In this document: in pieces, positions 1-6,592 of the stretch
Layout of the letters: each line of letters begins with the position of its first letter
Numbering within the stretch: position 1 is the first letter of the stretch
From: Phycisphaerales bacterium
GTDB taxonomy: Bacteria > Planctomycetota > Phycisphaerae > Phycisphaerales > SM1A02
Assembly (NCBI GenBank): GCA_018882625.1
Contig: VERO01000075.1
Location: 1-9,422, forward strand
Length of the DNA stretch: 9,422 nt
Reading direction: 5' to 3'
Notes under the pieces: generated by a model
The model's input: only the letters and a program-made list of their open reading frames with translations
What the model was told of the DNA's origin: nothing
Databases searched by the model: none
Translations under genes and position numbers: made by a program

Positions 1-1042
1 CCGCCGCACCGCCGCCCACCGCCGCGCCGCCGCCCGCCGCCGCGCCGCCCGCACCCTTCGGCCCGCCCGCAGCGCCCGGCTTGAAGAACAGCCCCGTGCT
101 CGGATCGCGCACCGCGCGCATGAACAGGTCCTCGAGCGACTCGCGCACGGCCTGCACCGTGGCCACCACGCGGCCCTCGCGGCGTAGCCGGTCAAGCAGC
201 GGCTGCGCGCCGTGCACATCCATCCCGAGGAACGTCATGCGCGTGCCAGGCCCGTCGATCCCGTTGGACCGCAGAGCGCCCGCCGCAACCGCGCTCACCT
301 GTGCCACCTCGCCAGCCCACGCCGGCGCATCACCCTCGATCACGATCTCGTACCTGCGGCTCGATGCCGTCAGCTCATCCATCGTGCCGTGCGCAGCCAC
401 CCGTCCCTGCACCATGATCGCGATGCGGTCGCTCACCATCTCAAGCTCGCTCAGCAGGTGCGAGTTCAGGAACACCGTACGCCCTTGCGTGCGCAGCTGC
501 ATCAGCACATCGCGAATCTCGCGCCGCCCCACAGGATCCACGCCATCGGTCGGCTCGTCGAGCACCACCAGCTCAGGGTCGTTCACCAGCGCCGCCGCGA
601 TCCCGGTGCGCTGGCGCATGCCCTTGCTGTACGCGCCCACCGGCCGGTCGGCCCACGCGGACATCCCCACCACATCGATCCAGTGCTTCGCGCGCTGCTT
701 GCGCTCGCGCCGCGGCACCAGGCACATCGCGCCGCTGAACTCCACCACCTGCCGCCCGGTGAGGTACGCGGGAAACCGGTGATTCTCCGGCAGGTAGCCC
801 ACGCGCGCGAGCGTCGCGCGGTCACCGACCGGCCGCCCGAGCACCTCGCCCTCGGCGCGCGTCGCGCGCACCACAGTCATCATGATCTTGACCAGCGTGC
901 TCTTGCCCGCGCCGTTGGGCCCAAGCAGCCCGAAGATCTCGCCGCGCTCGACGCGCATCGCCACGCCGCGCAGCGCATGCGTGCCGCGACCGTAGCGCTT
1001 CTCCACGTCGCGGAGGTCAATGGCGGGCGAGAAGTTGCTCAC
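1..1042 (-). CDS. ABC-2 type transporter ATP-binding protein (3' end beyond window)
   Basis: This is the cytoplasmic ATPase subunit of an ABC exporter, 347 residues visible, cut at its C-terminus by the window edge. Visible motifs: Walker A GPNGAGKST (41-49), a Q-loop region reading YLPEN (84-88, Glu where many relatives have Gln), signature YSKGMRQR (138-145), Walker B LVVLDEP (158-164) with D-loop at 167-170, and the H-loop histidine in NSHLL (193-197). The YSKGMRQR signature and YLPEN are typical of the GldA/CcmA-like ABC-2 group. The ATPase core is followed by an accessory C-terminal domain (about 230-315) and then a Gly/Ala tail from about 323. The GTG start is chosen because a GGAGAG ribosome site lies 6 nt upstream. 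It lies 70 bp downstream of proC on the same strand. The partner permease is expected past the left edge. Substrate cannot be told. Confidence 0.9.
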   Translation of the reverse strand, partial: MSNFSPAIDLRDVEKRYGRGTHALRGVAMRVERGEIFGLLGPNGAGKSTLVKIMMTVVRATRAEGEVLGRPVGDRATLARVGYLPENHRFPAYLTGRQVVEFSGAMCLVPRRERKQRAKHWIDVVGMSAWADRPVGAYSKGMRQRTGIAAALVNDPELVVLDEPTDGVDPVGRREIRDVLMQLRTQGRTVFLNSHLLSELEMVSDRIAIMVQGRVAAHGTMDELTASSRRYEIVIEGDAPAWAGEVAQVSAVAAGALRSNGIDGPGTRMTFLGMDVHGAQPLLDRLRREGRVVATVQAVRESLEDLFMRAVRDPSTGLFFKPGAAGGPKGAGGAAAGGGAAVGGGAA

Positions 1043-1048
1043 GTCGCA

Positions 1049-1054
1049 CTCTCC
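1049..1054 (-). promoter_or_regulatory. Shine-Dalgarno site of the ABC ATPase gene
   Basis: On the minus strand this reads GGAGAG, 6 nt before the GTG at 1042-1040. It supports a GTG start there rather than a longer frame; no ATG in this frame is well placed nearby. Confidence 0.6.
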
Positions 1055-1112
1055 GAACGAGATTGCATGTCGCTCCGGAGGCCCCGGCCGTCGCCAGCGT
1101 GCGCACACCCGC

Positions 1113-1928
1113 TCACTTCGCCACCCCCGCAGCATGCGCGGACAGCTCGCGTCCGCGGTCGCGCGCCGCGCGCAGCGCATCGTGCAGCGCACTCCTGAAC
1201 CCGCGCGCATCGAGTACCGCAAGCGCCGCGCTCGTGGTGCCGCCGGGGCTCGTCACCATCGCACGCAGGTCCGCGGGCGACCCGCCCTGCGCCATCATCG
1301 TCGCTGCACCGAGCATCGTGCGCCGCACCATGCGCGATGCCGTCGCGCGGTCGAACCCAAGCGACATCGCCGCATCGACCCACGCCTCCGCCAGCAGGAA
1401 CACGTACGCAGGTCCCGACCCGCTCACGGCCGTCGCCGCGTCGAGCATGTGCTCCTGCACCTCCACCGCATCGCCCACGGCGCCGAAGAAGCGAGTCACG
1501 AAGTCGCGGTCATCGTCGCGGCAGCGCGGCCCGCATGCGTACGCCGTCATGCCCTGTCCCGCCTGCACGCACAGGTTCGGCATCGCGCGCACGCACCTGG
1601 CCATCGGGCCGAGCGCCTCCGAGACGCTCGCCAGCGTGATGCCGCCCATGATCGAGATCACCAGCGCAGGGGAGGCGAGCTCGCCGATCGCCTCGCTCAC
1701 CTCGCGCATCACCTGCGGCTTCACCGCCAGCACCACGCACGCCGCCCCGCGCGCATCGTGCGCATGCGCGCTCACGCGGCACCCCAGCAGCGCCGCGCGC
1801 TCGCGCGCCGCCGCATCGGCCTCGATCACGATCATCTGGCGCGGGTCGGCAGCCTGATGACGCACCGCACCGGTCGCCAGCGCGCTGCCCATGTTGCCGA
1901 AGCCAACCACCGCCATCGTGGGCGTCAT
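1113..1928 (-). CDS. proC: Pyrroline-5-carboxylate reductase
   Basis: Catalyses the last step of proline synthesis, NAD(P)H-dependent reduction of 1-pyrroline-5-carboxylate to proline, in the cytoplasm. The 271-residue product matches the family's usual length of about 270. Visible: the N-terminal dinucleotide fold with VVGFGNMGSALATG (7-20), VLAVKPQ (66-72), ISIMGGIT (91-98), RAMPNLCVQAGQG (114-126), then the C-terminal dimerisation and substrate region with AVSGSGPAYVF (167-177) and VTSPGGTTSAAL (225-236), which is the family signature. The frame stays open upstream to 2000, but those extra residues are not family-like. ATG 1928 gives the expected N-terminus; ATG 1916 (M5) is an alternative. 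No good Shine-Dalgarno precedes 1928. It is divergent from accA and upstream of the ABC ATPase. Family assignment is secure. Confidence 0.95.
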   Translation of the reverse strand: MTPTMAVVGFGNMGSALATGAVRHQAADPRQMIVIEADAAARERAALLGCRVSAHAHDARGAACVVLAVKPQVMREVSEAIGELASPALVISIMGGITLASVSEALGPMARCVRAMPNLCVQAGQGMTAYACGPRCRDDDRDFVTRFFGAVGDAVEVQEHMLDAATAVSGSGPAYVFLLAEAWVDAAMSLGFDRATASRMVRRTMLGAATMMAQGGSPADLRAMVTSPGGTTSAALAVLDARGFRSALHDALRAARDRGRELSAHAAGVAK

Positions 1929-1934
1929 GCCCCC

Positions 1935-1940
1935 ACGGTA
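1935..1940 (-). promoter_or_regulatory. Possible -10 element for proC (leaderless start)
   Basis: On the minus strand this is TACCGT, separated from the ATG at 1928 by exactly 6 nt. That is the spacing expected if transcription starts on the A of the start codon. There is no convincing -35 box. Low confidence. Confidence 0.2.
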
Positions 1941-2022
1941 GCAGGGGGGCGCACCCGCGGCACGCATCGTGACGCCCTCGCCGCGCCCCTCGCTCGCCAC
2001 GCACCGCCGCGCCGCCCGCGAC

Positions 2023-2028
2023 TACCAT
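2023..2028 (+). promoter_or_regulatory. Possible -10 element for accA
   Basis: TACCAT lies 10 nt before the accA ATG, and no Shine-Dalgarno is visible between them. The arrangement would give a leaderless or very short-leader mRNA. No clear -35 box is seen in the very GC-rich spacer. Low confidence. Confidence 0.2.
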
Positions 2029-2038
2029 CGCCGATCCC

Positions 2039-3001
2039 ATGTACGCGCTCGACTTTGAGCAGCCGGTCCTGGACATCGAGAAGCAGATCGAGCGGCTCGA
2101 GTCCGCCCCGGCCGCCGCCACGCTCGCCGATGAGCTCGCCACCCTGAAGGCGACCCGCGACACGCTCCTCAGGAAGACATACGCCAGCCTGACCCCATGG
2201 CAGACCGTGCGCGTCGCGCGCCATCCCGCGCGCCCGCAGACCGCCGACTACATCGACATGATGTGCCGCGACTTCTGCCAGCTGCACGGAGACCGCCGCT
2301 TCGGCGACGATCCCGCGATCATCACCGGCCTCGCACGCATCGGCCCGTTCAAGGTGATGCTGGTGGGCCACCAGAAGGGCCGCACCACCGCGGAGCGCAT
2401 CAGCTGCCGCTTCGGATGCGCCAATCCCGAGGGATACCGCAAGGCACTGCTCAAGATGCGCATGGCGGAGAAGTTCAAGATGCCCATCGTGACGCTCGTG
2501 GATACGCCCGGCGCGTATCCCGGCATCGAGAGCGAGCAGCGCGGCCAGGCCGAGGCCATCGCCGTCAATCTCCGTGAGATGAGCCGGCTCCGCACGCCCA
2601 TCGTCTCCATCGTGATCGGCGAGGGTGGCTCCGGCGGCGCGCTCGGCATCGCCGTGGCCGACAAGGTCGCCATGATGCAGTACGCGTGGTACTCGGTGAT
2701 CAGTCCCGAGGGATGTGCTGCAATCCTGTGGAAGGAGGCCAACGAGACCACCAATACCAAGGCCGCCACCGCGCTTGCCCTCACCGCAGACCGCAACCTC
2801 ACCAACGGCCTCATCGACTCGGTCATCACGGAGCCTGCCGGCGGCGCGCACCGGGACCCACGCGCCGCGGCCAGTGCCATGCAGCACTGGATCGTCGAGC
2901 AGCTCCGAGAACTGACCCGCCTCGACCCGGACACTCTGGTCCGCCGCCGCTTCGAGAAGTTCAGGGCGATGGGGTCCACCGCCTCCCGCCAGTTGGCATA
3001 G
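2039..3001 (+). CDS. accA: Acetyl-CoA carboxylase carboxyltransferase subunit alpha
   Basis: Alpha half of the AccA/AccD carboxyltransferase, which moves the carboxyl group from carboxybiotin to acetyl-CoA to make malonyl-CoA for fatty acid synthesis. The product is 320 residues, the same size class as the E. coli enzyme. Visible: an N-terminal helical segment (LDFEQPVLDIEKQIERLES, 4-22), ARHPARPQTADYI (60-72), LHGDRRFGDDPA (82-93), GHQKGR (110-115), the crotonase-fold core with TLVDTPGAYPG (152-162), GEGGSGGALG (194-203), SPEGCAAILW (222-231), and a terminal GGAHRDP (268-274). All key blocks are present, so the gene looks intact. The ATG at 2039 matches the family N-terminus, though it has no clear ribosome site. 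accD and the biotin subunits are not in the window. Confidence 0.96.
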   Translation: MYALDFEQPVLDIEKQIERLESAPAAATLADELATLKATRDTLLRKTYASLTPWQTVRVARHPARPQTADYIDMMCRDFCQLHGDRRFGDDPAIITGLARIGPFKVMLVGHQKGRTTAERISCRFGCANPEGYRKALLKMRMAEKFKMPIVTLVDTPGAYPGIESEQRGQAEAIAVNLREMSRLRTPIVSIVIGEGGSGGALGIAVADKVAMMQYAWYSVISPEGCAAILWKEANETTNTKAATALALTADRNLTNGLIDSVITEPAGGAHRDPRAAASAMQHWIVEQLRELTRLDPDTLVRRRFEKFRAMGSTASRQLA

Positions 3002-3030
3002 ATCCGATAATGGGGCAACCCGCGCCGCGC

Positions 3031-3049
3031 GTGGTTGCTTATAAACCAC
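3031..3049. repeat. Inverted repeat GTGGTT-7-AACCAC downstream of accA
   Basis: Perfect 6-bp arms (3031-3036 and 3044-3049) flank a 7-nt AT-rich loop that contains TATAA. It sits 30 nt after the accA stop in an AT-richer stretch and has no following T-run, so it is not a standard intrinsic terminator. It could be a protein-binding site or part of a promoter, since TATAAA at 3040-3045 resembles a -10 box. The evidence is only the symmetry. Confidence 0.35.
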
Positions 3050-3124
3050 TGCCCACAAGTAGTTTGCGTGCTAAGTATGCGTGCGCTGCATCTCCGCGCA
3101 CAACGAGCCGATCTATTGGGTCCG

Positions 3125-3153
3125 TTGCCTCGGTAGGCGAGGACTCACAAAAT
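3125..3153 (+). promoter_or_regulatory. Candidate sigma70-type promoter for the WbpM-like gene
   Basis: TTGCCT (3125-3130) and CAAAAT (3148-3153) are separated by 17 nt, each matching consensus at 4 of 6 positions. They lie in the AT-richer spacer about 75 bp before the chosen start at 3228. A CCTCG-5-CGAGG inverted repeat (3128-3142) overlaps the -35 box and the start of the spacer. Weak but well placed. Confidence 0.3.
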
Positions 3154-3227
3154 ATGCCCGATCGGCGACCCACTTTCTTTGCTTTGTCGCGTCAGGGGTT
3201 ACGTTTCGTGAACGTGGGTACCAAGCG

Positions 3228-5180
3228 ATGACTGGATTCGTGACGAGCAACGGGGTGCCTTGGATGCGTCTGGCAGTCGACAAGCTGCCGCGCGGAGCCA
3301 AGAAGTTCATCCTCGCGGGGTTCGACATGGCGCTGGCGTTCGCCTGCGTTTGGCTCGCCGTGTTCAACCGGATGGGGCTCGAGCTCTTCACCGGCAAGAA
3401 CTACCCGTCGATGCTCATCGACACGGCGGTGCTCGCCGCCTCTGCAGCTGTCTGTGCAGGCATCGTCCTGTGGATGCTCGGCCTCTACCGCGAGGTCACG
3501 CGGCACCTCGGGCCCAAGTTCGCGATCCGCATCACGCAAGGCATCTTTGTGGTGTGCATGATGCTCTTCGCAGTGCGGGCCTTCGTGCCGAGCGCGGGCG
3601 ATGGATTCCCCAGGTCGTCCATCATCACCAGCTGCGCGTTCATGCTGGTGTCGATGGGAGGCGCGCGGCTGCTCGTGCGCTGGATGGTGCTCGGCGGCAC
3701 CCGGTATGAGCAGAGGTCCGTCGCCATCTTTGGCGCAGGCGACGAGGGCGTCGGCATCGCCGCCACCTTGTCGCGCGACCGCAGCCTGCGCATCGCCGCG
3801 TTCTTCGACGATCACCCGAGCCTCGTGGGCCAGCAGGTCCGCGGCGTCACGGTGTACAAGCCGAACTCGCTTCCCGAAGTGGTGGCCCGCGAAGGCATCA
3901 CCCAGCTGGTGATGTCGCTGCCGCCCTCGGCGCGCGCCGGTACCCGAAACCTGCTTGACCTCGCGAGCCGGCTCGGCGTGCAGGTGCTCACGGTTCCCAC
4001 CTTCGACGAGATCGCCGACGGCCGTGTGCGCATCGACCAGCTCCGCCCGCTGCAGATCGAGGACCTCCTTGGCCGCGACACCGTCAAGCCCGACGACACG
4101 CTCCTGCGACGCGACGTGGAGGGCAAGCGCGTACTGGTCACCGGCGCTGGCGGCAGCATCGGCTCCGAGCTCTGCAGGCAGATCATGAGGCTCGGACCGG
4201 CCAGGCTGATCCTGGTCGACAACAGCGAGTTCAACCTCTTCCAGGTGGATGCGGAAGTTCGGCGCCTCGCGGGAACCCTCGCCCCCGGCTCCGGCCCGGC
4301 CGCAGTCGTCACCTGCCTGGCCAGCGTCACCGACGGCGTGCGGATCGACCGGATCTTCGGTCAGCACCAGCCCGAAACGGTCTACCACGCGGCCGCCTAC
4401 AAGCACGTGCCGATCGTCGAGACCAACGAGCCCGAGGGCGCGGAGACCAACGTCCTGGGCACGCTCAATGTGGCCGAGGCCGCGCAGCGCCACAGGACCC
4501 GGCGCATGGTGCTCGTCAGCACCGACAAGGCCGTCCGGCCATCCAACGTGATGGGCGCCACCAAGCGGCTTGCCGAGCTGGTCCTCCAGTCGATGCATGG
4601 CAAGCAGTCGCAGGAAGTTGGCGCAGGCACGGTGTTCACCGCAGTCCGCTTCGGCAATGTGCTCGGAAGTTCCGGCAGCGTGGTGCCAATCTTCCGCGCC
4701 CAGATCGACCAAGGCGGGCCGGTCACCGTCACGCATCCCGACGTCACCCGCTACTTCATGACGATTCCCGAGGCCGTGCAGCTCATCCTCCAGGCAGGCG
4801 CCATGGCCGAAGGCGGCGAGGTGTACGTCCTCGACATGGGCGAGCCGGTGCGCATCGACGACCTGGCGCGCAAGATGATCCGCCTCGCCGGCCACTCGGT
4901 GCGCGACGAGCACGACTCGACCGGCACCATCGCCATCACCTACACCGGGCTGCGCCCGGGCGAGAAGATGTTCGAGGAGCTCGTGATCGGCTCTGACATC
5001 GTCCGCACGGCCCATCCCGCGGTGCTCCGGGCCCGTGAGCCCTCAGCCAACTGGAACGACCTCTCCGTGCATCTTGCCCGTCTCGAGACCGCCATCAGTC
5101 AGTATGACGGCGATGGTGTGCGCAAGGTGCTCCAGCACTCGGTGCGTGAGTTCCGTCCCGCGAACGCGCCAGTGCGCTGA
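3228..5180 (+). CDS. Membrane-anchored UDP-GlcNAc 4,6-dehydratase, WbpM/PglF/CapD family
   Basis: Predicted to convert UDP-GlcNAc to the UDP-4-keto-6-deoxy sugar, the first step towards bacillosamine- or QuiNAc-type sugars for surface glycans. The product is 650 residues. Four N-terminal membrane segments lie at about 27-48, 63-86, 102-122 and 131-155. A first nucleotide-binding fold begins at SVAIFGAGDEG (164-174), then RPLQIEDLLGRD (273-284), and the catalytic SDR fold has VLVTGAGGSIGSE (302-314), YHAAAYKHVP (386-395) and STDKAVRPSNVMGATK (431-446). Met442 sits where most SDRs have the catalytic Tyr; this Met form is characteristic of the large WbpM/PglF branch. RPGEK (576-580) is also typical. 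The frame is open back to 3081, but the first 49 residues look like spacer, not protein, so ATG 3228 is preferred; ATG 3264, with GGGGTG upstream, is an alternative. Family is certain; the exact sugar is inferred. Confidence 0.92.
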   Translation: MTGFVTSNGVPWMRLAVDKLPRGAKKFILAGFDMALAFACVWLAVFNRMGLELFTGKNYPSMLIDTAVLAASAAVCAGIVLWMLGLYREVTRHLGPKFAIRITQGIFVVCMMLFAVRAFVPSAGDGFPRSSIITSCAFMLVSMGGARLLVRWMVLGGTRYEQRSVAIFGAGDEGVGIAATLSRDRSLRIAAFFDDHPSLVGQQVRGVTVYKPNSLPEVVAREGITQLVMSLPPSARAGTRNLLDLASRLGVQVLTVPTFDEIADGRVRIDQLRPLQIEDLLGRDTVKPDDTLLRRDVEGKRVLVTGAGGSIGSELCRQIMRLGPARLILVDNSEFNLFQVDAEVRRLAGTLAPGSGPAAVVTCLASVTDGVRIDRIFGQHQPETVYHAAAYKHVPIVETNEPEGAETNVLGTLNVAEAAQRHRTRRMVLVSTDKAVRPSNVMGATKRLAELVLQSMHGKQSQEVGAGTVFTAVRFGNVLGSSGSVVPIFRAQIDQGGPVTVTHPDVTRYFMTIPEAVQLILQAGAMAEGGEVYVLDMGEPVRIDDLARKMIRLAGHSVRDEHDSTGTIAITYTGLRPGEKMFEELVIGSDIVRTAHPAVLRAREPSANWNDLSVHLARLETAISQYDGDGVRKVLQHSVREFRPANAPVR

Positions 5181-5221
5181 GACGCGTAGCCCATGTGACA
5201 GCGTGAGGGCGCCCTGTGCGG

Positions 5222-5241
5222 GGCCAGCGCGCTCGCTAGCC
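5222..5241 (+). terminator. Hairpin after the WbpM-like gene, possible terminator
   Basis: An 8-bp stem with one mismatch (GGCCAGCG with CGCTAGCC) and a 4-nt loop lies 42 nt after the stop codon. No T-run follows, so intrinsic termination is doubtful; it precedes the next promoter, where a terminator would be expected. A perfect 10-bp palindrome (5206-5215) lies just before it. Confidence 0.3.
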
Positions 5242-5255
5242 GATTCCAGCGTGGA

Positions 5256-5284
5256 TTGACGCCCCGTGCACGAATGGTTATAAT
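5256..5284 (+). promoter_or_regulatory. Strong sigma70-type promoter of the dksA-like/lspA/transferase unit
   Basis: TTGACG (5256-5261) and a perfect TATAAT (5279-5284) are separated by the ideal 17 nt. The predicted start is near 5291, giving a leader of about 80 nt. This is the best promoter in the window and the -10 stands out in the GC-rich background. It explains why the three genes downstream can be packed with overlaps. Confidence 0.75.
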
Positions 5285-5296
5285 TTGGCGTCGCCG

Positions 5297-5334
5297 CCCC
5301 GATAGTCCGAGAAAAAGCGCGTTTGAAGTCGGGG
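5297..5334 (+). promoter_or_regulatory. Long-range stem in the leader of the DksA-like gene
   Basis: CCCCGA (5297-5302) and TCGGGG (5329-5334) can pair around a 26-nt loop that contains an A-rich stretch. A competing shorter pairing uses CCGA at 5307-5310 with TCGG at 5329-5332. It sits just after the predicted transcription start, so it could fold in the mRNA. Function unknown; it matches no riboswitch class that I recognise. Confidence 0.3.
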
Positions 5335-5341
5335 AAGCGCG
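5315..5341. repeat. Direct repeat AAGCGCG x2 in the leader
   Basis: Two exact 7-mers (5315-5321 and 5335-5341) start 20 bp apart, close to two helical turns. They lie about 25-50 bp downstream of the predicted transcription start. They could be an operator or a chance repeat; only the spacing is suggestive. Confidence 0.25.
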
Positions 5342-5371
5342 GTTGTTCGGTCACCATGGGCGTCCGACTGC

Positions 5372-6592
5372 ATGAAGAAGCCAGCCAAGCCATCCAAGAA
5401 CGACGCAAAGGGCACCTCAAAGCCTGATGCCAAGACCGATGCCAAGGCACGCGCCAAGGCGGCGATCAAGTCATCGGGCAAGGATGCGTCCAAGTCCGCC
5501 ACCAAGGTGTCCTCCATGAAGCCCGCGGCCAAGCCCAATCCGCCCACCGAGCCGCAGCTGACCAAGCTTCCGCCGCCCAAGCCCGTCGTCATGATGCCCA
5601 AGAGCATCGTTGGCGAGCCGCCACCGCCGCCAAAGCGCTCCAAGGGCGCGCCGCCGCCGGTCATTGCGAAGCCAAAGGCCAAGCCCAAGGTCTCGCCGAC
5701 CGCTGGCGACACCACCAAGGTCTCCCGCAAGAAGATCGATTTCGCCAATGCCATTTCCGTGGCTGCCGCCGCAGCCCAGGCTGCACAGCAGCAGCGCGAT
5801 GCCGCGTACGCCGCCGCGAAGGCGGTCGCAGAGGCCGCCGCCGCTGCGCAGGCCGCCAAGCTTGCCGCGAAGGCTGCAGCCGCCGCGAAGGGGAAGCCCG
5901 CCAAGGGCGGCAAGCCGATGAAGGGTGGCAAGCCAGTCAAGGGAGGCAAGCCCGTCAAGGGCGCAAAGGTCCCGCCGCCTCCGCCGCCGCCCAAGGTCGT
6001 GCCAGTCGTGGTGCCTCCTCCACCGCCAACCGACGGCTACGTGATCATCAGCGGCCGACGCGTGCGCGTGATGTCGCTCAAGTCGATCGAGCCCAAGAAG
6101 GCCGCAGCCCTCAAGAAGGAGGCTCGCGCGACGGCAGCCGCCGCGAAGAAGGCCGAGGCGCCAGCCGGGTCCGCAGATGCGCCAACCGCCGAGATGCTCG
6201 CGAAGGCCGCGAAGGGCCGCCTCACGAAGAAGGAGCTCGAGGAGTTCCGCGCCACGCTCGTGCGGACGCGTGCGGAGCTCGTGGGCCGAGTCGAGGGCAT
6301 CGAGTCCGAGGCGCTCAAGAGCAGCGACGGCAACCTGTCGACGATGCCGCTGCACATGGCCGACATCGGCACCGAGACCTTCGACCAGGACTTCGCGCTC
6401 GGCATGGCCGAGACCGACCGTCACATGGTCGTCGAGATCGACGAGGCGCTCGAGCGCATCAAGGCCGGCACCTACGGAGTGTGCCTGATGACGTGCAAGC
6501 CCATCCCGAAGGGCCGCCTCGCCGCGAAGCCCTGGGCGAAGTACACCGTCGAGGCCGAGCGCATCGCGGAGCGCCACCGGACGCGCGGCTGA
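5372..6592 (+). CDS. DksA/TraR-family protein with long histone-H1-like N-terminal tail
   Basis: The product is 406 residues, two to three times the usual family length. Only the last ~130 residues are the DksA/TraR part: LTKKELEEFRATLVRTRAEL (about 283-302) begins the coiled coil, PLHMADIGTETFDQDF (about 326-341) is the tip region, EIDEALERIKAGTYG (about 355-369) leads into the zinc-finger region, and KPWAKYTVEAER ends it. Relatives act on RNA polymerase through the secondary channel. The finger is reduced: C371 and C375 (CX3C) are the only cysteines. Residues 1-123 are Lys/Ala/Pro-rich, 124-172 is an Ala-rich likely helix, 173-199 a KGGKP repeat, 200-219 polyproline, and 221-239 a short ordered-looking island. 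There are no membrane segments. The start at 5372 has a weak GGG upstream; ATG 5356 is out of frame. First gene of a unit with lspA. The tail's role (DNA or RNA binding) is inferred from charge. Confidence 0.85.
   Translation: MKKPAKPSKNDAKGTSKPDAKTDAKARAKAAIKSSGKDASKSATKVSSMKPAAKPNPPTEPQLTKLPPPKPVVMMPKSIVGEPPPPPKRSKGAPPPVIAKPKAKPKVSPTAGDTTKVSRKKIDFANAISVAAAAAQAAQQQRDAAYAAAKAVAEAAAAAQAAKLAAKAAAAAKGKPAKGGKPMKGGKPVKGGKPVKGAKVPPPPPPPKVVPVVVPPPPPTDGYVIISGRRVRVMSLKSIEPKKAAALKKEARATAAAAKKAEAPAGSADAPTAEMLAKAAKGRLTKKELEEFRATLVRTRAELVGRVEGIESEALKSSDGNLSTMPLHMADIGTETFDQDFALGMAETDRHMVVEIDEALERIKAGTYGVCLMTCKPIPKGRLAAKPWAKYTVEAERIAERHRTRG
5888..5968 (+). repeat. 18-bp tandem repeat encoding KGGKPx
   Basis: Three units of 18 bp (5903-5920, 5921-5938, 5939-5956) encode KGGKPM, KGGKPV and KGGKPV. 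They are followed by a partial unit KGAK (5957-5968) and preceded by a degenerate 15-bp unit KGKPA. Units differ mainly at third codon positions, so the repeat is kept at protein level rather than being a very recent DNA duplication. Confidence 0.85.

Noticed and set aside
1..77. GC-rich repeats at the left edge as a possible repeat array
   Set aside because: They are codon-level runs for Gly and Ala in the ABC ATPase tail, with no regular unit or spacer as in CRISPR arrays.
81..1198. Plus-strand frames across the ABC ATPase region
   Set aside because: They show no domains, while the minus strand carries Walker A, signature, Walker B and H-loop in order.
1925..3058. 377-codon open frame antisense to accA
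   Set aside because: Same GC-driven effect; the plus-strand accA is intact and well conserved.
3081..3227. 49-residue N-terminal extension of the WbpM-like protein
   Set aside because: No ribosome site before 3081, composition unlike the rest of the protein, and the family begins close to its first membrane segment; it also overlaps the best promoter candidate.
3192..5015. 607-codon open frame antisense to the WbpM-like gene
   Set aside because: Its residues are the His/Asp/Arg/Ala/Gly-rich mixture made by reading GC-rich codons backwards. The plus strand has a full set of family motifs, so this is a shadow.
5356..5427. 23-codon small frame beginning at ATG 5356 and overlapping the start of the DksA-like gene
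   Set aside because: It could be a leader peptide, but it has no good ribosome site, no regulatory codon pattern, and nothing to separate it from chance.
5471..6577. 368-codon antisense frame over the DksA-like gene
   Set aside because: Low-complexity Leu/Arg/Gly-rich product arising from the repeated Ala/Lys/Pro codons of the real gene.
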